In this document: one piece after another, positions 1 to 6,739 of the stretch
How positions within the stretch are numbered: the first letter of the stretch is position 1
How the letters are laid out: the number at the start of each line of letters is the position of its first letter
NCBI GenBank assembly: GCA_003241685.1
Contig: QFPJ01000058.1
Span: forward strand, 1 to 14,651
DNA: 14,651 nucleotides
Direction: 5' to 3'
DNA from: Sphingopyxis macrogoltabida
GTDB taxonomy: Bacteria; Pseudomonadota; Alphaproteobacteria; Sphingomonadales; Sphingomonadaceae
Translations under genes and position numbers: made by a program
Notes under the pieces: model-generated
What the model was told of the DNA's origin: nothing
Seen by the model: only the letters and a program-made list of their open reading frames with translations
Databases searched by the model: none

Positions 1-446
1 GCGACATACCAGTCGATCTCCAAGGCGCTCAGCACCTTGAAGGCGACAATGGTGTCGGCGACGCGCACGCGGGCATTTCCGTCCGTCCCCACGACACAGA
101 CGCCCGAATAGACATGATGCCGCCGCCCCGACAACAGCCCGAGCATCCGGCGCAGGTCGGCTTCGTCGGCCGGCTTTTCCAATATGCGACGGCCGACGGC
201 AACGGTCGTGTCGCCCGCCAGCACCACGTCGCCCGGCGCGCGGTCGACCGCCAGCGCCTTGCTTTCGGCGAGGCGCGCGACATAGGCGCGCGGCAACTCG
301 CCCTTCAAGGGGGTCTCGTCGATCTCAGGGGCGGCGATGCGCGATGGCGTCAGGCCGATCCGCGCCAGCAATTCGCGGCGGCGCGGGGACGTCGAAGCAA
401 GCACCAGAGACGGCACGGGCGCGGGAGATGTCGCCGCGCCGCTCAC
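1..446 (-). CDS. maf: Maf family nucleoside triphosphate pyrophosphatase (3' end cut by window)
   Basis: Maf proteins hydrolyse non-canonical or modified nucleoside triphosphates to the monophosphate and pyrophosphate in the cytoplasm (house-cleaning role, linked to septum control in some bacteria). About 148 residues are present. The N-terminal family motif LASTSPRRREL is at residues 16-26, the EIDET segment at 41-45, the catalytic-aspartate region LAGDTTVAVG at 76-85 (D79 as likely catalytic base), EKP at 90-92, and SGRRHHVYSGV at 106-116. All are in family order, so the visible part looks intact. The last roughly 40-50 residues of a normal 190-200 residue Maf lie outside the window. The start chosen is GTG at 446, whose GTGA overlaps the infA stop; this suggests translational coupling. 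The first 12 residues (Ala/Pro/Ser) are extra compared with most Mafs, and an in-frame GTG at codon 11 is an alternative start. Confidence 0.9.
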   Translation of the reverse strand, partial: MSGAATSPAPVPSLVLASTSPRRRELLARIGLTPSRIAAPEIDETPLKGELPRAYVARLAESKALAVDRAPGDVVLAGDTTVAVGRRILEKPADEADLRRMLGLLSGRRHHVYSGVCVVGTDGNARVRVADTIVAFKVLSALEIDWYV

Positions 447-661
447 TTGAAGCGATAGGTGATCCGACCTTTGGTCAGGTCATAGGGCGTGAGTTCCACG
501 AGCACTTCGTCGCCCACCAGCACGCGAATGCGGTTCTTGCGCATCTTGCCGGCCGTATGGCCCAGAATCTCGTGGTCATTTTCCAGTTTCACGCGAAACA
601 TGGCGTTGGGCAGCAGTTCGACCACCTGGCCGCGCATTTCCAGAAGTTCTTCTTTCGCCAT
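443..661 (-). CDS. infA: Translation initiation factor IF-1
   Basis: IF-1 binds the 30S A site and, with IF-2 and IF-3, controls start-codon selection. The product is 72 residues, the standard length, and is one S1-like OB fold: it begins MAKEELLEMRGQV, has the highly conserved LENDHEILGHTAGKMRKNRI core at about 27-46, and ends in GRITYRFK. I chose ATG at 661. A TTG one codon upstream (664) would give an extra Met and lies closer to the ribosome binding site AGAGGA, so ATG is preferred by family length and spacing. It overlaps maf by four bases (GTGA). The 114-base gap upstream to the oxygenase gene must hold its promoter, but no convincing -35/-10 pair was seen. Confidence 0.98.
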   Translation of the reverse strand: MAKEELLEMRGQVVELLPNAMFRVKLENDHEILGHTAGKMRKNRIRVLVGDEVLVELTPYDLTKGRITYRFK

Positions 662-664
662 CAA

Positions 665-670
665 TCCTCT
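665..670 (-). promoter_or_regulatory. Ribosome binding site of infA
   Basis: The minus strand reads AGAGGA at this place, three bases before the ATG at 661 and directly against the competing TTG at 664. This Shine-Dalgarno-like element supports initiation at the ATG rather than the TTG, which gives the standard 72-residue IF-1. Spacing is shorter than ideal, so part of the match may be used in a different register. Confidence 0.6.
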
Positions 671-775
671 ATGGGCTTCGAAATTGCAGGATGCGGGCCC
701 ATAACGCCAATCGGCCGCAATTGAAAGCCATCTGTCGCGCCCGTTTCGGAACGGCGGTTTCGCGGCTGACGCGGC

Positions 776-1657
776 TCAGGAAACCACCCGCAGGCGGCGC
801 AGGACGCGCCACGCCACCGTCTTCGCCCAGGCATAGCTCGGCCAGCGCGGCGGCATCGCGGGGTCCAGGCCCATGCGGCGCAGCGCAGCATTGGCGACAT
901 GCGCCTCGGACTCGCGATAGCTCCATTCGCTGCGCCAGGTGATCGACAGCGAGATCGAGGGCGCATCGCCGTTGGCGACGAAATGCGGCGCCATCACCGG
1001 CATCAGAACCGCGTCGCCAGGCATCAGCGGCACCTGCAGCGCGCCGGCATGAAAATCGTCCGTCCAGGGCAGGTTGCGGTGCCCGCCGGTGTGATAGCGT
1101 TCATGCTCGACGCGGTGCGCGAAACGCTCGTCGCCCGCCGGCCAGACGTTCATCACCTTCGTGCCGCGAAGCTGGAGCAGAATATTATGCTCGGGATCGA
1201 AATGATAGGGCGTGATCGACCCCGGCGACGATATGAAGATGAAACCCTGCGGGGTCAGCATCGCGCCGGTGCGCGGGTCGACCACATCCTCCAGTTCGCC
1301 GAGCAGCCCCATCAGCAAGGCGCGATAGGCCGGCATCGTCTCGATATTCTTGAGCACCGCCCAATTGCCGTTGCTGTCGATCGTCCGGATCGTCTCGCCG
1401 ATCGACAGCGCGCTTTGGGGGACATCCTCGGGCTTGATGCCGATGGGAATATTGCCCGGATTATATTCGATCTGCGATGCGGGCAAAGCTTCGGCCAGCA
1501 CCGCCAGCGCGTCGAGGTTCAGCAGCGGATGATCGCGCAGATTGTGGCGCAGCGGTCCCGCGCGCAGCGGATAGAGTTCCTCCATCGCACGAAGGCTTTC
1601 GTCGGGAAAGACGCGCTCTGTGGCGGGCGCGGGCGCGGGCGAAATGGGCGTGGTCAT
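776..1657 (-). CDS. Cupin/JmjC-like Fe(II)/2-oxoglutarate-dependent oxygenase
   Basis: Predicted 293-residue soluble protein of the cupin_8/JmjC-like superfamily, whose characterised members hydroxylate protein or small-molecule side chains using Fe(II), O2 and 2-oxoglutarate. The iron-binding HxD is visible as YHFDPEHN (H152, D154), and the distal histidine as MAPHFVANGD (H225). K167 in LRGTKVMNVW is in a position where related enzymes bind the cosubstrate carboxylate. GDAVLMP at 214-220 is a typical cupin turn. The C-terminal 50 residues (Arg/Trp-rich, ending RRLRVVS) are an extension of unknown role. Start is ATG at 1657, whose ATGA overlaps the stop of the upstream acyltransferase, so the two are probably co-translated. 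The same frame stays open to 2068, but that part is arginine-rich shadow sequence opposite the neighbour's codons. The substrate cannot be inferred. Confidence 0.82.
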   Translation of the reverse strand: MTTPISPAPAPATERVFPDESLRAMEELYPLRAGPLRHNLRDHPLLNLDALAVLAEALPASQIEYNPGNIPIGIKPEDVPQSALSIGETIRTIDSNGNWAVLKNIETMPAYRALLMGLLGELEDVVDPRTGAMLTPQGFIFISSPGSITPYHFDPEHNILLQLRGTKVMNVWPAGDERFAHRVEHERYHTGGHRNLPWTDDFHAGALQVPLMPGDAVLMPVMAPHFVANGDAPSISLSITWRSEWSYRESEAHVANAALRRMGLDPAMPPRWPSYAWAKTVAWRVLRRLRVVS

Positions 1658-2832
1658 GCAATGTCCCGTGAATGAGAAGGCGCGTCCCTTTTCCATCGGC
1701 GCCACAGCTTTTCGGCGCCGGCCAGCGCCGCGAAGCGCAGCCGGTCGCCGGAACCCGACAGCGGCACGTTGACCCACACCAGCCGGCGCCGTTCGCGCCA
1801 GACGCTGTCGATCATCGGGTGGCCGGGCGCGGCGCAGCTGTCGACCCACCCGATGCGGGGATCGTCGAGAAGGTCCAGGTTCGCCTGTTGCAACAGAACG
1901 CCGGGCGAGAAGCGCGCATAATCCTCGTCGAACGCGGTCTTGAACGAAAAGCCGCCGGGCGGACATAGAAAATTGATCAGCATCGCCAGCGGCCGGCCGT
2001 CGAGGTCGAGCGCACGCATGTCGAGCCGCCCGGCATCGGCCGCCCCCGCCACCACCGCTCGGAACCATGCCTCGGTATCGCCATGGCTGGCGAGGGCGGA
2101 GCCCGCCTGCCCTTTCCAGCCGCGCGCTTCCAGATCGAGAAAGGCATCAAGCCATGGCGCCAGCGGGTCGGCGGCCGACCAACGGCGAAAGGCGACGGTG
2201 CCTTCGTCGGCGAGCCGGCTGGCCTGCCGGCGCAATTCCTTGCGTTTCTTGGCGCGCACCGCCGTGTCCCAATAAGCCTGCGGCGACAGGTCGCTGTCCA
2301 GCAGCGCGCGCTCCTCGCGGTGCACGACCAGCGCCGGACTGCCACGTCCGCGCGCGACGTCCGCCAACGCCCGGTGCAGCGGCCCATCCTCGGTCAAGCG
2401 CGCCGCATGGAACAGCGTGTGCGCCCAGGGCGCGGCGTCGCACCAGCCGAGCAGGATCGACCAGAACAGGCTTTCCAGGCCCGCACGGACCAGCGGAGCG
2501 CCGTGAAAATGGTTCGGATGCGCCCAACCCGCGACATGCCGCAGCGGAACGGGTCCATAGCGCGTCTCGGCCGCAAGCGGCATCACGCCGATCACCGGCC
2601 CGTCGCAGCCGTCACGGACCAGCACCAGCCGCGCGTGGCGGCCCGGATCGAGCAGATGAAGCGAGGATTGCAGGCACCAGCGTTCGGCGAACGGGTTGGG
2701 CTCGCTGGCGTCGTCCGCCAGCGCGTCCCATGCCGCCGCCAGTTCGTCCGACAGCGCCAGCGGATCGACGATCCGCACGGTCATCGGCGCGGCGCTGGCG
2801 GCGTGAGTGGGAAAGGCGGGATGGACCGTCAT
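1654..2832 (-). CDS. GNAT family acyltransferase, BcsL/CelD-like
   Basis: Predicted 392-residue cytoplasmic acyltransferase. The C-terminal half matches the CelD/BcsL-type GNAT fold (Acetyltransf_6): AKKRKELRRQASRL at 194-207, FLDLEARGWKGQAGSAL at 231-247, GRPLAMLINFL at 279-289, and FKTAFDEDYARFSPGVLLQQ at 297-316. These are the usual substrate-loop and CoA-pocket signatures. Members commonly sit in cellulose, capsule or exopolysaccharide clusters, but few are characterised. The first 16 residues are low in conservation signal. ATG at 2832 has no clear ribosome binding site, and an in-frame ATG at codon 17 (2784) is a real alternative. The 3' end overlaps the oxygenase gene by ATGA. It lies 484 bases beyond the end of the XrtA operon on the same strand, so a role in the same glycan is possible but unproven. 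Confidence 0.8.
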   Translation of the reverse strand: MTVHPAFPTHAASAAPMTVRIVDPLALSDELAAAWDALADDASEPNPFAERWCLQSSLHLLDPGRHARLVLVRDGCDGPVIGVMPLAAETRYGPVPLRHVAGWAHPNHFHGAPLVRAGLESLFWSILLGWCDAAPWAHTLFHAARLTEDGPLHRALADVARGRGSPALVVHREERALLDSDLSPQAYWDTAVRAKKRKELRRQASRLADEGTVAFRRWSAADPLAPWLDAFLDLEARGWKGQAGSALASHGDTEAWFRAVVAGAADAGRLDMRALDLDGRPLAMLINFLCPPGGFSFKTAFDEDYARFSPGVLLQQANLDLLDDPRIGWVDSCAAPGHPMIDSVWRERRRLVWVNVPLSGSGDRLRFAALAGAEKLWRRWKRDAPSHSRDIA

Positions 2833-2959
2833 CGCGGCAATGCTAGCAGCAAAGCGTTAAAGCGAGGTGGCAATTCGGCTGCGCCTTTCCATATACTCTC
2901 GGCCCGCGCGGGGAACCGCAGATGGCGGAGAATGACCGATGGCGGACCTGTATGGCATC

Positions 2960-3030
2960 GCCGCCCGGCCCTGATCCGCGGTTCATGACGCCAGCGCCGC
3001 GGCATATCCCGGATCAGGTCCGGGATGACC
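2960..3030. repeat. Inverted pair of REP-like palindromes
   Basis: The best copy is an 8-base perfect inverted repeat, ATCCCGGA (3006-3013) and TCCGGGAT (3019-3026), with a 5-base loop TCAGG. It resembles the dispersed 'TCATCCCGGA..TCCGGGAT' palindromes common in alphaproteobacterial intergenic DNA. A second, degenerate copy lies in opposite orientation about 40 bases to the left: CCTGATCC at 2970-2977 pairs with GGATCAGG at 3011-3018, and CCGCGG occurs at both 2976-2981 and 2997-3002. Together they could fold into a larger cruciform or RNA stem, like a paired (BIME-type) unit. Copy number in the genome cannot be judged from this window. Confidence 0.6.
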
Positions 3031-3269
3031 ATGGGCAGGAAGAAATCTCCGCTTCCCACCCGCCAATCAGGTATCGCCTTCAAAATAGGCCTTTCCTACA
3101 TTATCCCGCTGTGCCAGCCGTCATCCGGCTCTTTCATTCGGTGGGTAATGGCGCGCAGCGCACCGGAGGCGCCCAGCCCATCGTGACGTCCGGATCAGCG
3201 CCGCACAAGGCTGACCTTTCCTGAACTTTGGACGATCGCACGGCCCTTGCACCGACCGCATCCCGGACC

Positions 3270-3309
3270 CGGTCGGGCACGACGAGCGATGCCCCCCAAG
3301 ACCCGACCG
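3270..3309 (-). terminator. Possible stem-loop at end of XrtA operon
   Basis: An 8-base perfect inverted repeat, CGGTCGGG (3270-3277) and CCCGACCG (3302-3309), with a 24-base loop begins eight bases past the amidotransferase stop codon. It could stabilise or end the long EPS transcript. There is no T-run on the minus strand after it and the loop is long, so it is not a classical Rho-independent terminator. In DNA this GC-rich such a match may be chance. Confidence 0.25.
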
Positions 3310-3316
3310 CCCCGGT

Positions 3317-5212
3317 TCAGATCCCGAACAATTTCGCCAGCGATTTCTCGAGCATGAAATATTGCCAGATGAGCCGGCCATGATCGCGCCGCCCCGACTG
3401 GTGCGCGGCAACCGTGCGTTCGATTTCGGCCATGTCGAACCAGCCCGAGCGCGCGAGCGTCGACGAGGTCGCAAGGCCCCGCGCCTGTTCGGCGAGCGCG
3501 CCGCGAAACCATTGCGATACCGGGGTCACAAAGCCCATCTTGGGCCGGTACAGGATGTCGCGCGGCAGATAGCGTTCCATCGCCTGCTTCAATATCGCCT
3601 TGCCCGTCCCGCCCCGGACGCGCATCGCCGCGGGCAGCGCGGCGGCGAATTCGACAAGCCGATAGTCGAGCAGCGGCTCGCGCGCCTCCAGGCTGACCGC
3701 CATGCTCATCCGGTCGGTCTTGGTCAATATGTCGCCCGGCAGCCAGATTTTCAGGTCGGCATATTGCGCGCGGTCGAGCCGTTCGCGCGCCGGCGCATCC
3801 GCCATCGCCTTCCAATAGCGCGCTTCGGCGACATGATCGCCCAGCGCCCGGCGCGCCGTATCGTTGAACAGGCGCGCGCGCTGCGCGGGTCCGGTGACGC
3901 CCACCGCCTCGGCATAGCCCTCCGCGCCGCTCTTCGACAGGCTGGCGAGCGTCGCGCGGGCGCGCAGCGGGCGCGGCGCCCAGTCCATCTGCGGCCAGAC
4001 GCGCGCCAGCGGCCCCAGGACATTGCGCCGGATCGCCGCCGGGATCATCGCGCGCAGCCGCTCTTCCTGATGCTGGAACACCAGACGGCGATATCCGGCA
4101 AAGGCTTCGTCGGCGCCGTCGCCCGACAGCGCGACCGTCACCTCCTCGCGCGCCAGTTCGCAGACGCGATAGGTCGGCAGCGCGCTGGCGTCGGCAAAGG
4201 GTTCGTCGAACATGTCGGCGATCCGGTCGACCAGCGCGAAATCGGCGGCCGCGACGGTCCGGGTGCGATGATCGGTGGCAAAGCGTTCGGCGATTTGCCG
4301 GGCATAGGCGGTTTCGTCGAGCGCCGCCTGATCGAAACCGATGGTGCAGGTCTTGACCGCCTTCGTGCTCGCCTCCGCCATCAGCGCGACGACGGCGCTG
4401 CTGTCGACACCCCCCGACAGGAAGGCGCCGAGCGGGACATCGGACACCATGCGGTCGCGCACCGCCGCGCGCATCAGGTGGACGAGATGTTCGGCCGCCT
4501 CCCCCTCGCTCGCCCGGATGCGGTTCGAAAAGTCCGGCGACCACCAGCAGGCGGGGGCGGGAACCGGCTTGCCGCGCTCGAGCAGCAGATAATGACCGGC
4601 GGGCAGCTTTTCGACGCCCGCGACGATGCAATTGTCGTCGGGCACATAGCCGAAGGCGAAATAATCCTCGATCGCCGTCAGGTCGGCGTCGCGGCGCAGC
4701 AAGGGATGCCGCAGCAATCCTTTCAGTTCCGACGCAAAGGCGATCGACCCGTCCGACAGGCGGACATGGTGAAGCGGCTTCACCCCCAGCCGGTCGCGCG
4801 CCAGGAACAGGCAGCCGCGCCGATGATCGTGGATCGCAAAGGCGAACATGCCGTTGAGCCGCGACAGGCAGTCGACGCCCCACTGGCGCCACGCGGCGAT
4901 GATGACCTCGGTATCGCCGCTGGTGCGGAAACGGTGGCCACGGTCTTCCAGTTCGGCGCGCAACTCGCGAAAATTATAGATTTCGCCGTTGAAGGTGATC
5001 GTCACCGCCTCGTCATCGCTCGCCATCGGCTGCGGGCTACCCGCGATGTCGATGATCGACAGGCGCAGATGCCCCAGACCCACGCCCGGCGCGGTCCACT
5101 CGCCCGAACCGTCGGGGCCGCGGTGCGCCATCGGATGCAGCATCGCGCGCACCCGCGCGGGATCGACCGGCTTCGCCGTTTCCAGATGATAGATGCCCGC
5201 GATGCCGCACAT
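3317..5212 (-). CDS. XrtA/PEP-CTERM system amidotransferase (asparagine-synthase family)
   Basis: A 631-residue class II glutamine amidotransferase fused to an asparagine-synthetase domain; the form found next to exosortase A genes is the TIGR03108 type. The N-terminal glutaminase half starts MCGIAGIYHL with catalytic Cys2, RGPDGSG at 31-37, and FNGEIYNFRELR at 74-85. The synthetase half has the ATP PP-loop FLSGGVDSSAVV at 264-275, DEPFADASALPTY at 336-348, and SGDGADEAFAGY at 363-374. Ammonia from glutamine would be passed to an ATP-activated carboxylate, probably to amidate a sugar acid or peptide in the EPS pathway; the true substrate is unknown. All key residues are present and length is normal. 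It starts nine bases after the exosortase stop with only a weak AGGT upstream, consistent with being the last gene of the operon. Confidence 0.93.
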   Translation of the reverse strand: MCGIAGIYHLETAKPVDPARVRAMLHPMAHRGPDGSGEWTAPGVGLGHLRLSIIDIAGSPQPMASDDEAVTITFNGEIYNFRELRAELEDRGHRFRTSGDTEVIIAAWRQWGVDCLSRLNGMFAFAIHDHRRGCLFLARDRLGVKPLHHVRLSDGSIAFASELKGLLRHPLLRRDADLTAIEDYFAFGYVPDDNCIVAGVEKLPAGHYLLLERGKPVPAPACWWSPDFSNRIRASEGEAAEHLVHLMRAAVRDRMVSDVPLGAFLSGGVDSSAVVALMAEASTKAVKTCTIGFDQAALDETAYARQIAERFATDHRTRTVAAADFALVDRIADMFDEPFADASALPTYRVCELAREEVTVALSGDGADEAFAGYRRLVFQHQEERLRAMIPAAIRRNVLGPLARVWPQMDWAPRPLRARATLASLSKSGAEGYAEAVGVTGPAQRARLFNDTARRALGDHVAEARYWKAMADAPARERLDRAQYADLKIWLPGDILTKTDRMSMAVSLEAREPLLDYRLVEFAAALPAAMRVRGGTGKAILKQAMERYLPRDILYRPKMGFVTPVSQWFRGALAEQARGLATSSTLARSGWFDMAEIERTVAAHQSGRRDHGRLIWQYFMLEKSLAKLFGI

Positions 5213-5221
5213 AGGTGCGAC

Positions 5222-6739
5222 CTAGCGGCTTTTCAGCGCGCGGTCAGCCATTGCTTGCGCTCCGCCCGACGCGGAAACAAAGGCGGCGATCGCATCGCGG
5301 CCGCCCTGCCCCGCCTCCGACGAGACGATCAGCGACAGCGCGCGCGGATCGCCGCCCAGCAGGCGCGCCTTGAGTTCGGCGAATTTGGCGGCGCGGGGAC
5401 TACCCGTCGCGGCGCCGTCGACGACATACCAGGTCGCCGCATCGCGCAGCACCGGACCGGGATGCAGCAGCCGGTCGGTCCGCCCGCCGTCGACGGGGGC
5501 GAGCGCGGCGCTCCAGGCCCATTTGCCGGCGGGATCGGCCGCGCCCTGTCCGAAGGCGACGACCTCCCGCCCCTCCGCCTGGCGTTCGTAGCCGCCGATC
5601 GCGACGCTGACGCGGCGTCCGTTCGCATCGGTGAAATGGCGGATCGCGCGCTGATCGGCGCCATCGAAACGCGCCCACCATGGCGTGCCCGACGCGCCGG
5701 TTTCCGTCCAGCCGGCGGGCACCGCCACCACCATGGTCGCGGGCAGCGGCGCACCGCGCCCGCCGACCAGCACGGCCCACAGGATAAAGGCCAGCGGGAC
5801 GGCGAAAGCGGCCGGCAGGATGGCGACGGCGCGTCCCGCGAAGCGCGGCGGCGCATCGAGTCCCGCGACATCGACCGCCGCATCATTCGCCGGCCGGTCG
5901 AACCAGCGCCGCGCGACCAGCATCACGATCAGGATGACGAGGCCGAAGAATATCCAGCCATAGAAGATATGGTCGATGCCGCCCGCCGCCTCGATCCCCC
6001 AGATTTCGGCGGCCAGCATCGTTCCATAGGCGCGCAGGGCATTGGCAAAGATCGTGGTGACGAGCGCGAGCGCGACAAAGACGATCCGCCGCGCCCAGCC
6101 CCGAAAGCATAGATGCGCGGCGAACACCGCATAAGCGAGCATGGCGATCAGGAAATTGACCCCCGAACATTCCTCCGCCACCTCGAAAAAGCCCGCGCGC
6201 GTCGTGATGAACACGCCCTCCATCTGCGCCTCCAGCCCCGACAGATGAAGCAAGGCGATGCTGATATGCGCGGTAAAGGTCTGGAGCAGCGGCACCAGTT
6301 CCTCGCCGAACGGAACCAGCAGCAGCGCATAGCCGAGCGGAAAGAGCAGCCCGCGCACCAACCGTTCGCCGAGCGTCGCCGCCACCGCGCCCTGCAGCAT
6401 CAGGATCAGCCCCATTTGCCGGAACAGGCCGACCCCGGCGGCTTCGCCGACCAGCCACACGAACCCGGCCCCGACCATCCAGATCAGCGCGGGCCACCAA
6501 TAGGCCGGGCGCAGCGGCGCCAGCAGCGGCGCGCGCAGCGACACCAGCCAGCCGATCATCGGCAGCATCAGCAGGCAATGGGTAAAGGTTGAACTGTGCC
6601 ACCAGATGCCGGCCATGTCCGCCGCGTCGCGGCGGAAAAGCAGCAGGATCATCGCCGTCAGGACGCCCAGCGCCGCGAGGTGCCGTTGCCAGGCGGTCCA
6701 TTGGCCCGGCCGGGTGAGCGGAAGGCCGCGCGCCGTCAT
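5222..6739 (-). CDS. xrtA: Exosortase A fused to EpsI domain
   Basis: Exosortases are polytopic inner-membrane cysteine proteases/transpeptidases that cut PEP-CTERM sorting tails. This 505-residue protein has about eight hydrophobic segments in its first 280 residues (for example 21-36, 52-68, 83-99, 130-145, 194-212, 219-234, 258-276). The predicted catalytic set is all there: C191 in VAEECSGVNF, R236 in FANALRAYGT, and H257 in GGIDHIFYGW. After another membrane segment near 304-325, the C-terminal part (about 335-505) resembles EpsI: GWTETG, WARFDGADQRAIRHF, and GGYERQAEGREVV. Fusion of exosortase A to EpsI is known in this system. ATG at 6739 overlaps the glycosyltransferase stop (ATGA); the frame stays open upstream to 7054, but only as shadow of that gene. 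Confidence 0.94.
   Translation of the reverse strand: MTARGLPLTRPGQWTAWQRHLAALGVLTAMILLLFRRDAADMAGIWWHSSTFTHCLLMLPMIGWLVSLRAPLLAPLRPAYWWPALIWMVGAGFVWLVGEAAGVGLFRQMGLILMLQGAVAATLGERLVRGLLFPLGYALLLVPFGEELVPLLQTFTAHISIALLHLSGLEAQMEGVFITTRAGFFEVAEECSGVNFLIAMLAYAVFAAHLCFRGWARRIVFVALALVTTIFANALRAYGTMLAAEIWGIEAAGGIDHIFYGWIFFGLVILIVMLVARRWFDRPANDAAVDVAGLDAPPRFAGRAVAILPAAFAVPLAFILWAVLVGGRGAPLPATMVVAVPAGWTETGASGTPWWARFDGADQRAIRHFTDANGRRVSVAIGGYERQAEGREVVAFGQGAADPAGKWAWSAALAPVDGGRTDRLLHPGPVLRDAATWYVVDGAATGSPRAAKFAELKARLLGGDPRALSLIVSSEAGQGGRDAIAAFVSASGGAQAMADRALKSR

Larger units (their letters stand above)
2833..3316. other. Non-coding gap between XrtA operon and GNAT-oxygenase pair
   Basis: No credible gene is seen on either strand. 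The open frames here are short, start with rare codons and read through the repeats. The gap holds an inverted repeat next to the amidotransferase stop, a pair of REP-like palindromes around 2960-3030, and a 10-base GC palindrome CCCGCGCGGG at 2903-2912. A TATATG on the minus strand (2890-2895), about 58 bases before the acyltransferase ATG, is a possible -10 element, but its upstream partner is poor. Base composition is more mixed than in the flanking genes. The gap probably holds the end of the EPS transcript and the promoter of the two-gene unit to the left. Confidence 0.6.

Noticed and set aside
671..775. Hairpin CCGTT-CCGA-AACGG as a terminator between the oxygenase gene and infA
   Set aside because: The stem is only five base pairs with no following T-run, too weak to call.
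1658..2068. N-terminal extension of the oxygenase frame upstream of 1657
   Set aside because: The extra residues are Arg-rich and lie antiparallel in register to the acyltransferase codons on the same strand. Conserved sequence starts after the ATG that overlaps the neighbour's stop.
3005..3027. Short palindromic repeats as part of a CRISPR array
   Set aside because: Only two diverged, oppositely oriented copies, no regular spacers and no cas genes.
2829..3083. Small minus-strand open frame of 84 codons in the large gap
   Set aside because: It needs a TTG start, reads through the REP-like palindrome (giving VIPDLIRD), has no recognisable domain and runs into the acyltransferase start.
3362..6112. 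Very long plus-strand open frame (over 900 codons) opposite the amidotransferase and exosortase genes
   Set aside because: The translation is Arg/Gln/His/Asp-rich low-information sequence with no domain, and it lies antisense to two strongly recognisable genes. It is a GC-composition shadow.
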